The position numbers and the translations under genes were made by a program. A model generated the notes under the pieces. The model made no database searches, was not told the DNA's origin, and saw only the letters and a program-made list of their open reading frames with translations. This document shows, one piece after another, positions 13,001-23,348 of a stretch of 64,000 nt of DNA. Position 1 is the stretch's first letter; each line of letters opens with the position of its first letter. The stretch covers positions 71,385,442-71,449,441 of the forward strand of contig NC_133122.1 of NCBI RefSeq assembly GCF_033568475.1, written 5' to 3'. The DNA is from Henckelia pumila (lineage: Eukaryota > Streptophyta > Magnoliopsida > Lamiales > Gesneriaceae).

Positions 13001-13990
13001 CTTTACGTTGATGATATCCTTTTTATTGGGAATGATATAGGATTATTGCAATCAACTAAAGTATGGTTAGCAAGTAAATTCTCCATGAAAGACATGGGTG
13101 AAGCATCTTATGTATTGGAAATACAAATCCATAGAGATAGATCAAAGAAGATGCTGGAGCTCACCCAAGTCACGTATATTGATACCATACTTAAAAGATT
13201 CTCTATAGAAGAGTCCAAGAGAGGATAATTACCAATGTGTCATGGTGTTACTCTATCAAAATCAATGTGCCCTAAGACTGATGAAGAGATAGAGATGATG
13301 ACACGTGTTCCCTATGCGTCAGCAATTGGTAGTATCATGTATGGTATGATATCAACACGTCCTGATATAGCATATGCTCTGAGTGTTGCAAGCAGATATC
13401 AGGCTAACCCTGGTCCATTGCATTGGAAAGCCGTGAAAGATATTCTTAAGTACTTGAGAAGGACTAAGAATTTGTTCATGGTTTATGGGGGTGGAGAATT
13501 AAAATTGGAAGGCTATACTGATTCTAGCTTCCAACGTGACGTGGATGATTCGAAATCGACTTATGGTTTTGTATTCATGCTTAATGGTGTTGCTGTCTCT
13601 TGGAAGAGTTCCAAGCAAGACACAGTTGCGGATTCCACCACTGAGGCCGAATACATAGCAGCATCTGCTGCAGCCAAAGAGGCAGTTTGGATGAGGAATT
13701 TTGTCCAAGAGTTGGGCGTTATTCCAAATGAAGTTGATCCAGTCCCGGTGTACTGTGACAACACTGGTGCCATTGCTCAGGCAAAGGAACCAAGGTCTCA
13801 TCAGCGATCCAAACACATACTGAGGAAATTCCACATCATTCGGGAGATTGTGGGAAGAGGAGACATATCTATCGAGAAAGTTGCCTCTGCAGATAATGTT
13901 GCTGATCCACTAACAAAGCCCTTGCCAGGACCATTGTTTGAGAAGCATCGCGAAACAATGGGATTAAAACTAATGAGCAGTTGGCTTTAG
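10058..13990 (+). pseudogene. C2 Gag-Pol polyprotein, two in-frame stops
   Basis: A single Copia polyprotein of about 1310 codons. In order: Gag; zinc knuckle CFHCNKPGHWRLNC at residue 258; protease with DTG at 301; GAG-pre-integrase (HIWHARLGHIS); integrase with catalytic Asp 501, Asp 564 and Glu 600 (DD35E); reverse transcriptase with YVDD around residue 985; and RNase H with STTEAEYIAA and the closing ADNVADPLTKPL. TAA at 12383-12385 falls between integrase and RT, and TAA at 13226-13228 falls between RT and RNase H. Apart from these the frame is open, so few mutations separate it from a coding-competent copy. ATG at 10058 or 10067 could start it. Protein made from this copy would stop after integrase. 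Confidence 0.95.
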
Positions 13991-14004
13991 GGCAAGTGGG
14001 AGAT
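13989..14004 (+). other. C2 polypurine tract
   Basis: The purine-rich AGGGCAAGTGGGAGAT directly precedes the 3' LTR and overlaps the end of the RNase H frame. This is where plus-strand DNA synthesis would be primed. Confidence 0.8.
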
Positions 14005-15269
14005 TGTTAGAGAGATGCCCTGCAAGCCAAATGTTGGTCAGGGATTTTATTGACTCAAGTGTAATAATAATCTTTATTTTAATATAATTAATCTTTTATC
14101 TGGCATTTTCTTTATCTGTATACCCATGCAAGTTGCATAGATAAAGACCTTGAATATACTATAGTAAGATATGAGGTTGTACATATGATGACAATCATGA
14201 AACACATATTATTAATTACTGTATATTCTAAATCAAGTTCCTAGTCGATTGGGCCGTCCAAAATAAGGATAAGGATCGCTCGAGCTCGAGACTAGAATCT
14301 GTGATGATGTGTACCACGTTTCATTGGTATGGACATAGAGATGTCCAATCATACAGATTGGTGCTCATACAATGAGTTCACTGAACTACCCTCCCTCGGA
14401 CTTCCCAAGTTGTTATCATTCATCGAGTGGATAAGTCTGTGGTTATGGTTGTACACCATTAGTCCTTACGACCCGGAACAACACTGAGGCTCTACATGCT
14501 AGGACTTTACTTTGACTCGTTTACCGACTCCATGAGGGTCATCAGGTGGCGAGGTTGGATACAGTTGCGACACATGTAGGAGCCAGTGCATTGTAGTCGG
14601 GGATTCACCGCTCACCTATAGGTGTGGATATCCTATGTGATCAAGTGAGATAATAGTGCATGGAATCTCTGGCCAGAGTGTAAGATGTGTAGTAGAGTAA
14701 AGTGTTTACCAAGTTACACATGCGATGCCACTATGTATTCTCAAAGACATCACATCGTTATCGAAATTCACATGCAACCCTCGATGAACCAATGGTTGCA
14801 GTTTCGATCGGGATATATGAGATGAAGGGACTGTACTGTACGTTAACCATAATCGACTGGTTCTTGCAGGCACTATCAGTGATACCTATCATGGGGCGGT
14901 GCTACTTAACGCTCTTACCATGATTCGATGGGTTAAATCAGAAATGAGTTCTGACATTTTATGATCAAGGAGTTGATGCATATAATGAGGCTAATAAGGG
15001 TAAGCCTGGACCCACAGCTAGTTGTATCCCTGAACCATTGAGGGTTACACAAGTACTGGTTTTTCTGTTCCCGTTGAGATAATAAATTCAAAGAGTTGAA
15101 TGTATGATGAACAAATTTGACTGGATCGATAGATAAGATTTATAAATGGTTTATAAAGGCTTATAGAAATTTTGAGAGCAAAATTAATTAAAAGGGTTTA
15201 ATTAATTTTTTCCGAGTTGGACTCGGATTTAAGGACTCACTCAATATATATATAAATGCATATATATAT

Positions 15270-15305
<36 letters not shown>

Positions 15306-15961
15306 GATATATATATATATGGATATATATAATATATATTTATGATTGTGGGACCTTATGTTTATAATAATATATTTATATATATTATATATATATATAT
15401 ATATTATATTATTATAATATTTAAAAAAAAAAAAGTTAAATGAGTTGTCGGCAATAATAGCCGACAATCTCATTTAATCCCTTCAATCAATTGATTGAAG
15501 GGATTGACAAAAAAAAAAAATTAAGTGCATTGGATGCACAGGAAATTTTTTCATTCTCTCTGCTCGAAGCTCTCAGAAAAGGCAGAGAAAAGAAAATGTT
15601 TCTTTGTTGCTAAAAACTCTCTTCTCGGCCAGTCATCTTCTTTATTTTTCAACGAAAAATTTCTTCTTCTTTTAAGTGCAATTTAGAAGAGAAACAGGAA
15701 ATCCGGTCGTGGACCTGATTTGAAGAAAGGAGGAAAAATCCAGTTGATTGTTCGTAGGGATTTACAACAAGAGCTATTTTCGAAATTGTTTCGAAATAGT
15801 TGGAGCCATCGTCAATCTTTTAAGATTGATAGGTAAAATTCTTGAAACACCCTACATACATTTATTTAAACCATACGAGTGTCCAAGCATATTTTGAACG
15901 TCAAAATAATTTTTTAAACTTTCGCTGCGCCTTGGGCACGATAGAGATCCGAGATCCAACA
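14005..15961 (+). repeat. C2 3' LTR
   Basis: It begins TGTTAGAGAGATGCC and ends ATCCAACA, followed directly by the TAAAT target duplication. It is slightly longer than the 5' copy, mainly in the AT-repeat block at 15244-15430. Confidence 0.96.
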
Positions 15962-15966
15962 TAAAT

Positions 15967-16377
15967 CCCCATGGAAGGCAAAGCCGCCTTCTGGATTATC
16001 ATTCCACTAGTCGAATTCCGCCGATTGTGGCGGGCGAAATTCGGGTTACGGATCATGAGGTCCCATTCTCTGGATACGTGCCTCATCACATCATACAAAA
16101 CTTGAGCTGGAAGCCGCGAAAAGATATCAAAAATGGTTTCTTGGGGCACATATCTCGTTCGTCTCTGCCTCGCACAAATCTTGTGACAATTGATAAGAAC
16201 ATATATAGTGAGTTTTACAGTAAAAATTCTCCTCCTTTAGTAGCAAAAATCACTCAGCGAGAGTAGAATCATATGTTTACAAGTGATTCGAAGAAACTGA
16301 AAATTAAAAAACACATGATTGATCTTCTTCGTCGTTACCTCAGTGTTTGGTTCTGTGGCATCCTCTGCATCGCCCAT
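15967..16377 (-). pseudogene. F-box protein gene, exon 1 plus 5' part of exon 2 (F-box domain)
   Basis: On the minus strand a start at 16377 opens a 39-bp exon (MGDAEDATEPNTE) followed by a GTAACG donor. An acceptor CAG at 16165-16167 lets exon 2 begin at 16164 in phase 0. Exon 2 then reads QETIFDIFSRLPAQVL and DVMRHVSREWDLMI, a clear F-box motif that binds SKP1. It runs to PSMG at the junction with C2. Exon 1 (39), this part of exon 2 (198) and the downstream part (858) sum to 1095 bp. That is 364 codons plus stop, so the frame is continuous once the element and one TAAAT copy are removed. Without the exon 1 model there is no in-frame ATG, because a TAA lies upstream. Splicing is inferred from sites, not shown. 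Confidence 0.82.
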
Positions 16378-18188
16378 CGTGGCTTCGATCCGTGGTTACC
16401 GGGGTGGTGGCGGCGAAAAAATATTCCGAGAGGACAATAAATCGGCAGCATGGAATGCTTATGCGACTAGAGTTTTTTATCCGTAATTTACGTTTTGATG
16501 GGATTGTGATTTTGAAGGATTCTATAAATTTCAGTTTTTAATTGAAAAAAAAAATAGGTTTGATAATTAATTTTTGGAAATGCTACATGTACACATTGAG
16601 TTACACACAGTATGCTTTATTTGAAAAAAAAAAAACTTTTTCCAAAATACATCCGTTTGATTCAATGGATATGATAATATATGGATAAAGAACATTGGGA
16701 TTATTGAAGGAATTAGATGGGATTGAAATAAACAATGATATGCTTGATTTGAACGATTAATATCGGGATTGAGATAATGATAAATTGAAAAATTACTTTT
16801 TTTTTACCCTTATCATTATAAATTAAAAAAAATAAATATTATATTAATTATTAAATTTTCATTAATTTTAAATTAAAACCTCAAAAAACAATTAAAAATA
16901 TTAATCAAAAATTAGAAAATAATGAAAATAAAAGTATCAATACTCCATCATCTACTCTGCCAACATCCCATACACACTGACTTGCAATTTCACTAACCAA
17001 CCTCACATTTATCTTATTTAATTTATCTTTCTTCATATTCGTAGCTTTTATGCAATGGCCGCGACACCTATTGGTCCTCTTTCACCTTTCGGGATCTCTT
17101 CTCTCTCTCTTTATTTTTAGTGTTTTAGTCAAAAAAAATTGATGATTTTCTTGTGCTAGCCATGGTGAGTGTAGAGGTGAAAATAGCTGCAAAAATTAGG
17201 TGGCTGTTAGTTACGATTTTGTTGCCTTTTTCATCAAAACGAAAGGGGTAATATCACGCCCTCCTTGTGTGATGAATTATCTGGCCATTGTTTGAAAATT
17301 GTATCTACAGTATCGGGTTTTACCATTTTTCACGGGCTGTATAAACCGCAACCGAACAACAGATGACGAGAGATTGAGCATCAATCTCAGGTCTATCCTC
17401 TATACCAAACTATGTTTAAGGATATTTATGTAATTTCAAATGCAACGTGTAACCCTCCGTGTACATATAGCATGATCACTCTTATTTTTTTAACGGGCTA
17501 AGACACTAGCCTCCAAAGTCCAAACAATGCATACCTGTCAGCTAGTCGAACTTGGCAAACCATACATATATAACATGTTTGTCCGATAAAGTATTGGTAC
17601 GAGAAATCAAACTATTGATTACCGGTCAAAAACTCACCTAGCTACTCCATCAACTCTTATAAATGATAGATTTTATTTAATTGTAGTTGGTTTATGATAT
17701 TTGTATGTGACTTAGCGAGTGCTTGAGAGATTTTCTATGAAATACTTTATCGATTCAAGTTGGGTAGGAGTGTTTTGAACTTTTTGTTAATGTCATCAGG
17801 ACCGTCTCCAGAAAATTGGAGGTCATGTGCTAACTTAAGGTTTATATAAGTTTTTTTATTAAATATAAAAATATTAGATATGAACTAATAATAAAATGAA
17901 CATAATGATCATCAATATCTAATTTTATAAACCATTATACTATGTAAATTTATTAATAAATCAATTTCCCTTTGAGACATATTATTCTCCCGATTTCCCA
18001 GATCGAACAAATCATCTACTTCTTCACCACTCATATTTATATCTTCATTTAAATTCTAGTATCATCTACATCCCCCATTCCATTTTTATTATTTCCTTCA
18101 ATTTCAGTCCCTTCACGACTGTTGTTTATTTGAAGCTCATCATTCATAACTATATTAATCTAGGTCAAAATTTGATCTGCAATTACAT
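16378..18188. other. Region upstream of the F-box gene, no gene recognised
   Basis: The first few hundred bases should contain the promoter and 5' UTR of the minus-strand F-box gene. From about 16560 the sequence is AT-rich with poly-A/T runs. Nothing between 16.6 and 18.18 kb gives a supportable coding region or repeat boundary. Confidence 0.5.
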
Positions 18189-18890
18189 TATTAAGAAAGA
18201 TGTTCCTTTCGTTTGGTCTATAGAATGTGAGGATAGTTTTCACGAGTTGCTACGCCGCTTGACGACAGCTCTTGTGTTAGCTTTGTCATCTGGTTCTGTT
18301 GGTTTATAGTCTACACCGATACTTCTCTTCAGGCTTAGGGTGCGTGTTGACTCAGAATGGGCATGTGATTGTCTATGCCTCTAGACAGCTGAAGACTCAC
18401 AAAAAGAATTATCCTGTACATGATCTAGAGCTTGCAGCCATTGTCTTTGCTCTGAATATTTGGCGACATTATCTGTACGGTGAGCAGTTTGAGATCTTCT
18501 CGAATCACAAGAGTTTGAAGTATCTGTTCACTCAGACAGATTTGAACATGAGGCAGCATCGATGGATGGAGCTGTTAAAATATTACGACTGTGAGAACGA
18601 GTAACATCAAGGTTCTTCAAATCTGACTGCTGATGCACTTAGTCGCAAAGTGTATGTGAGTTCTCTTCGTACTAGTGCAGTTTCTCGAGTGGTATGAGTG
18701 TTGTTCCTTGGGATTGACTTTCCGCCATAAGAAGGAACAACATGAGATTTGTGTTTCTTCAGTGCTTGCAGAGTCAGCCTTGTAAACTCATATCAGGGAA
18801 GCACATTGCTTAGATCTGAAGACTCAGAAGTTAGCTCGGTTAGCTCACGGAGAAATTACATTTGATTTTCACCTTCAAACAGATGGTTTG
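18189..18890 (+). pseudogene. Ty3/Gypsy RNase H to integrase-N fragment
   Basis: The region encodes a decayed piece of Gypsy pol. It starts in the RT/RNase H connection (KKDVPFVW) and runs through RNase H ([64 protein letters not shown]). It ends in the spacer before the integrase zinc domain. The first RNase H Asp (FTDAS in relatives) lies in a frameshifted stretch near 18300. Another stop is at 18602-18604, and further indels occur near 18690-18790. It resembles pol of G2 and G4. Its right end is cut by the LTR at 18891. Confidence 0.88.
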
Positions 18891-20430
18891 TGTTAGAGTA
18901 GGTGTCTATCGAGCCAAGTATTGGCTGAGGATCCTTGTAATAACTCTTGTATGAAAATATTTAGTTTAAATAATATTTTAATTTATTAATTTGACACATC
19001 TTTATTTATATACTCATTCTAGTTGCATAGATAAAGCTCTTGAATATACAAATAGTAAAAATAATATGAGATGGTCATGTGATGACTATCATGAAACTCA
19101 TATGGAATACTGTATAAGCTAAACCGTTCCTAGTCGATTCAGCCGTAAAAAAAAAAAGGATAAAGGTCCCTCGAGCTTGAGACTAGTATTTGCAATGTGA
19201 TACCACGTTTCATTTGTAGGGGACATAGTGATGTCAAAGCATGCAGATAAGTGATCCTTGTAGAGTACACTGAACAACCCTCTCTAAAAGATTTTCCAAG
19301 TGGTTCTCACTTATCGAGTGAAAAGATCCTAGCTTATGGTTGTACACCATTAGTCCTTACGACCTGGGACAACATGGAAACTCTATGTGCTAGAGCTTCA
19401 CTTTGACTTGTTTACCGACTCCACTGGGCCCATCAGGTGGCAAGGTCGGGTATTGTGTCGAAACATGTAGAAGTCGATGCATTGTATTCAGGGATTCACC
19501 GCATACCTTTGGGTATAGATATCCTATGTGATCTCATGTATTTGTATTTTGAAATCTCTTATCAAAGTAGGTGGTAATTAAGAAAGAAGTTTTTTTAATT
19601 ACAACTTTGATGCAACTACGGCATGACACATAGATATCGATTCTATGACAACTCTCGATATACCAATGGTTGTCTAAATGTCGGGATATATGAGTTGAAG
19701 GGACATATTGTACGCTAACCATAAATGAATGGTTCTTGCATGCACTATCATTTGATACCTAGGGAGTCATGTAAGTGATGCTGCTAGATGTTTAACATGA
19801 CTGGTTGGGTACCAAAAGACTTGAGTTCTATCGTTCTTGTTATCAAGGAGTTCGTAAATAAGAATGAAGCTATATACAGTAAGCTCAAATAGAGAATTGT
19901 TGATCCCGAATCACATGGAGATGTGAATCCACTGCTAGTTGTATCATTGAACCATTGAGGGTCACACAAGTACTGACTTTTTATATCCCGTTGAGAATAA
20001 AATTAGTTCAATGAGTTGAACGGCTTGTAAAAGAGTTATAAGCGAGATAAATTAGAAGTATAAATTCTAAAGGAGAATAAGGGAGAAAATAACTTTTAAT
20101 TTGTGAAAGTGTTCCACGATGAAAGTTGACTTAAATAAATAATAGTTTTTGAAAATAGTAATTTTCAAAACTATTATTATGAACTTAATTAATTAATTCA
20201 AGAGTTGAATTAATTAAACACTAGTGGACCTCGTAGAGTCCAAATAATTCAATTAATTCAAGTGTTGAATTAATTAAACACTATTAGGTCTTGTAGAGCC
20301 CAAATGCAAATAGTGTTGAATAGTTATTCTATCAGTGCGCTTGAATGAGTTCAAGTAGGATTTAATTAATTGATTGGACTTAAATAGGTTTGAGCTTCAT
20401 AATTAATTAAACATTTCTCGAATTTTGGTA
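18891..20430 (+). repeat. LTR fragment related to the C2 family, inserted in the Gypsy fragment
   Basis: The sequence starts TGTTAGAGTAGGTGTCTATCG exactly where the Gypsy homology stops. It follows the C2 LTR closely in several blocks: AGTTGCATAGATAAAG, GTACACCATTAGTCC and CATTGAGGGTCACACAAG. It is diverged, and it includes a local duplication near 20175-20290. The 3' end could not be defined, because the region runs into the palindromic composite at 20459 and no matching GTTTG duplication was found. It may be a truncated or solo LTR. Confidence 0.7.
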
Positions 20431-20527
20431 ACAATTACTGCAATACAGCTGAGACAAGTGTAATGGACTGGGCTGGTCCAGCCATTCTTGCTCTCATGGT
20501 CTTCTCCCCCCTGGTGGGGAGTTTTTG

Positions 20528-20606
20528 CCCTCCCCAGGAATCGAACCTTGTACCCCAGTCTTAAATACAAAGTTTTATGACTCCTGGTACCATTGAGCTA
20601 GGGATG
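20528..20606 (-). promoter_or_regulatory. tRNA-like module with Pol III A and B boxes (palindrome 1)
   Basis: On the minus strand an A box TAGCTCAATGG (20590-20600) is followed 53 bases later by a B box GGTTCGATTCC (20537-20547). Both fit the tRNA-gene consensus. Between them GAGTCATAAAACT could form an anticodon-like arm with CAT. The 5' and 3' ends (GCCATCCC and GGGGAGGGC) are only partly complementary, so this is a tRNA-derived promoter head rather than a functional tRNA gene. Confidence 0.7.
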
Positions 20607-20820
20607 GCAAAAACTCCCCACCAGGGGGGAGAAGACCATGAGAGCAAGAATGTCTGGGCCAGCCCAGTCCATTACAAAAAAGGGCGCCCTTTTATGTAAC
20701 GACCCACGTCCTTCCACCGCATCCCTCCCCAGCTTATAGCATGGGCTCGGACTGCATGGTTCGACGGGCATCGCACTCATGACCTCCCCACTCCTGAAAG
20801 TGGGTTTTTTTCCCTCCCCA

Positions 20821-20920
20821 GGAATCGAACCTTGTACCTCCGGGCTTAAGTACAAGGTTTTATGATTCCTGGTACCATTGAGCAAAGTTACTTAAGCCTG
20901 GAGGTACAAGGTTCGATTCC
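20821..20920. promoter_or_regulatory. tRNA-like module with duplicated B box (palindrome 2)
   Basis: On the minus strand an A box-like TTGCTCAATGG (20875-20885) precedes a B box GGTTCGATTCC (20821-20831). The opposite arm carries a second perfect B box on the plus strand (20910-20920). The module matches that of palindrome 1 closely, while the outer arms differ, so both derive from one tRNA-headed family. Confidence 0.65.
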
Positions 20921-21045
20921 TGGGGAGGGCAAAAACCCACTGCCAGGAATGGGGAGGTCATGAGTGCGATGTCCGTCGAACCATGCGGTCCGAGCCCATG
21001 CTATAGGCTGGGGAGGGATGCGGTGGAAGGACGTGGGTCGTTACA

Positions 21046-22429
21046 ACAAGTACTCGATCATGCCTGGACAAGAACACTTCAAAATATGTGAAATTTATCA
21101 AGTCCATCATGATATATGAAAATCTAGAACCTGAGATTCATGCTAGTCAACCGATATCTCAAATGAATACTCTTTACCATCGATGATTGAGATATATAGA
21201 AACCCAGAGTTATAAGTCAAATTGGAACAAAAATAGACAAATTTGGTATAGGTTTGGTCAAACAAGACAAGACTATATGAAGTTACATCATAGACCACCC
21301 TATTTCAAAAACAAATAAGTTCACAAGAGATATTGGAGGTCTAATTTGCCAAATCACTCTAGACATACACCTCCTATGAACACACAACACAATGCACGAA
21401 AGGTATCACCTTGGCCCTATTCTCTGATGAATGCATGTACAAGAAAATCTATAAAAATAATTCAAGTATGGGATCCTAAAGGACTAATTCACCCTGGACC
21501 CACGTAGATATGAGTATCATAACATATATTTTATTTATGATTGCAGGTTATAGGAAATGAAAGAAAATTTAAAGGGAAAGTCAAGAGATCATAAGGCAGA
21601 AGATAAGAGAAGGCAGAAGCAGCAGAGACTGAAGATCAGTTACTCTTATCAAAAGGATTCATATCAAGTGGTGTTGTCAAGAAGGAAATAGATATAGATC
21701 AAGAACTAAAGATGATCAAGATCTGGAGATAATTATTAAGGGGGAAGAAGATAATCTGAAGACCAGTCAAGTAAAGATATGAGCTCAATTTGGACCTGAT
21801 CGGACCAGCTTGAATTAAACCAGCTCAATTATGGGCCAAATCAGTTCGAATAGACCATATCAAAGTTTGGCCAGACCAGATCAGTCAAACCAGCCCGATG
21901 AACAATAAAATTAGCTTAACTTCAAAAAAATTACAGCAATGAAAATATGATCATTTCAACAACTGAAGAGAAGATCAATTAGTGAGACATCACCCATTAA
22001 GGGAGAAGGAATCAGTCGAGAGAAGATAAACTGAAGCAATAGAGGATCAGTCCAACCAGTGGACTCGGTCTATCAAATGATTTCACAGCTTTACACTCAA
22101 GAGGTGACAAGCACTCCACCAATGCTTACAAGTAATTCTCATCAAGTGGTGATTGACCAAAAAAAAAAAAAAGGAAAGTTAGGTCATATTTGAAGTTTCG
22201 AAGATCAGTCTACATAGCAAAACTGAAGAATTCAAGATTTTGAAGATTCAAGAATTCAGTTTTGAAGAACAGTTCCAGTGGACTACAAGGGCAAGTATGT
22301 TTGTCAAAAAGAGGAAAATGACATTGGATTAAATCAAGAATAAACCAATTTTTAAACCAGTTTAGGAAACAGAAAGACATCTCATTGATTTAATTGCTTA
22401 GTTTTGTCAAACACCAAAAAAGACGAAAT
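21046..22429. other. Noncoding stretch, in part 3' interior of a SIRE-like Copia element
   Basis: The sequence is open to no long frame. Its right end (a polypurine-like CCAAAAAAGACGAAAT) directly precedes an LTR start at 22430, so at least the last part is the 3' noncoding interior of that element. Where the element begins on the left cannot be seen. A poly-A run lies near 22160. Confidence 0.45.
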
Positions 22430-22688
22430 TGTTGAGAAATCAAGTATCTAAGTTTTGGTGTTTGACAAACTGCTTTAGCATAATTGGAACTGAATTGAAT
22501 TGTTCTACATGACTAATCGAATATCTCAACTACACAAGTCAGCTGAACTAAGCTAACTAGTCCACAAGCTGAACTGGATGAAACCACGACTGAACTAGTC
22601 AAGCCAAATTGATTCAGTTGAGCAGAGAGAAACTGAAGTGAGCTTTGCTTCCTTGTCATCAGATCACCAAATTCACTGACCTTCCGAA

Positions 22689-23179
22689 TAGGGGTGTCGG
22701 TTAAAGCGAATTAACCGACTGAATCGAATGAATTTGGAAATCCGTTTTGTTTAATTCGGAAATTCGGTTTTAGTGTTAAGAAATTTCGGTTAAATCGGTT
22801 AATTCGGTTAACTGAATTATAAATACTTAAATTTTGAATTTTTTTATTAGGATTTATATATAATTTATATTTTTTTAATGGGTTTATATTTAATATTGTA
22901 CTTAATTTTTGTTATTTTAAATTTTTTTTAAGCTTAATGTGTTTTATTATGATAAAAATATCATATTTCAATCATTAAGTTTATAAAAAAATTTTATTTT
23001 TAAATTTTATTTTGTAAAAATTTTGGTTAATTTGATGACCGATCGAATTAACCGATTTTAATTTAATTCAATTCGGTTAAATCGGTTTTAGCATAAATTC
23101 TGTTCGGTTCGATTAGCCTAAAAATAATTCGGTTAATTCGGTTCGGTTTTTGACCGAATTAACCAAATGTTCACCCCTA
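22689..23179. mobile_element. hAT-type MITE inside the SIRE-like LTR
   Basis: The 491-bp noncoding element has terminal inverted repeats TAGGGGTG...CACCCCTA and a perfect 8-bp target duplication CTTCCGAA (22681-22688 and 23180-23187). Both are hallmarks of hAT superfamily nonautonomous elements. Sub-terminal regions are full of AATTCGGTT/AACCGAATT repeats in both orientations, so long hairpins are possible. Confidence 0.93.
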
Positions 23180-23348
23180 CTTCCGAAACTGGGCAGGATT
23201 CAGCGCCCATACATGGCCTTACGACATTGCGGAGACAAGAGCTAAATTGGTGGAACCTCAGCTAAACGGAATGCCCAAGACTGAACTATACCAATCAAGG
23301 AAACTGAAGTCAGCTCGACTGAAACTGAGCAATCTACCTCAGAGACCA

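Larger units (their letters stand above)
6169..15961 (+). mobile_element. C2: nearly complete Ty1/Copia retrotransposon inserted in the F-box gene
   Basis: The element is 9793 bp with TG...CA termini and two LTRs of 1940 and 1957 bp. It has a tRNA-Met primer-binding site, a ~1.9-kb leader, a 1310-codon gag-pol frame with two stops, and a polypurine tract before the 3' LTR. The 5-bp target duplication TAAAT is perfect (6164-6168 and 15962-15966). By eye the two LTRs differ by scattered single bases and AT-tract lengths, which points to a fairly recent insertion. It is transcribed opposite to the F-box gene. Confidence 0.97.
20459..21045. mobile_element. Composite of two long palindromes with tRNA-like cores, 5-bp target duplication
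   Basis: The unit starts TGTAATGGACTGG and ends GTGGGTCGTTACA, and is flanked on both sides by ACAAG (20454-20458 and 21046-21050). Palindrome 1 (20459-20676) has 72-bp arms differing at about three positions. Palindrome 2 (20695-21045) has arms of roughly 155 bp. Between them an 18-bp spacer is itself palindromic (AAAGGGCGCCCTTT core). Each palindrome begins TGTAA and ends TTACA. The centre of each holds a tRNA-like module with Pol III boxes. The single shared duplication suggests that the two palindromes arrived as one unit. It could be an inverted SINE dimer, a foldback element or a small LTR-like element; I do not recognise the family. Confidence 0.75.

Noticed and set aside
17780-18180. 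Possible transposase remnant on the minus strand upstream of the Gypsy fragment
   Set aside because: Some acidic, Asn-rich short frames can be read, but none carries a recognisable motif and stops are frequent.
20528-20606. Functional tRNA-Met gene
   Set aside because: A and B boxes are good and a CAT anticodon is suggestive, but acceptor-stem pairing is poor and the module sits inside a repeated palindrome.
20598-20885. 95-codon frame across the palindromic composite
   Set aside because: It runs through inverted arms and tRNA-like modules. The region is explained by structure and not by coding.
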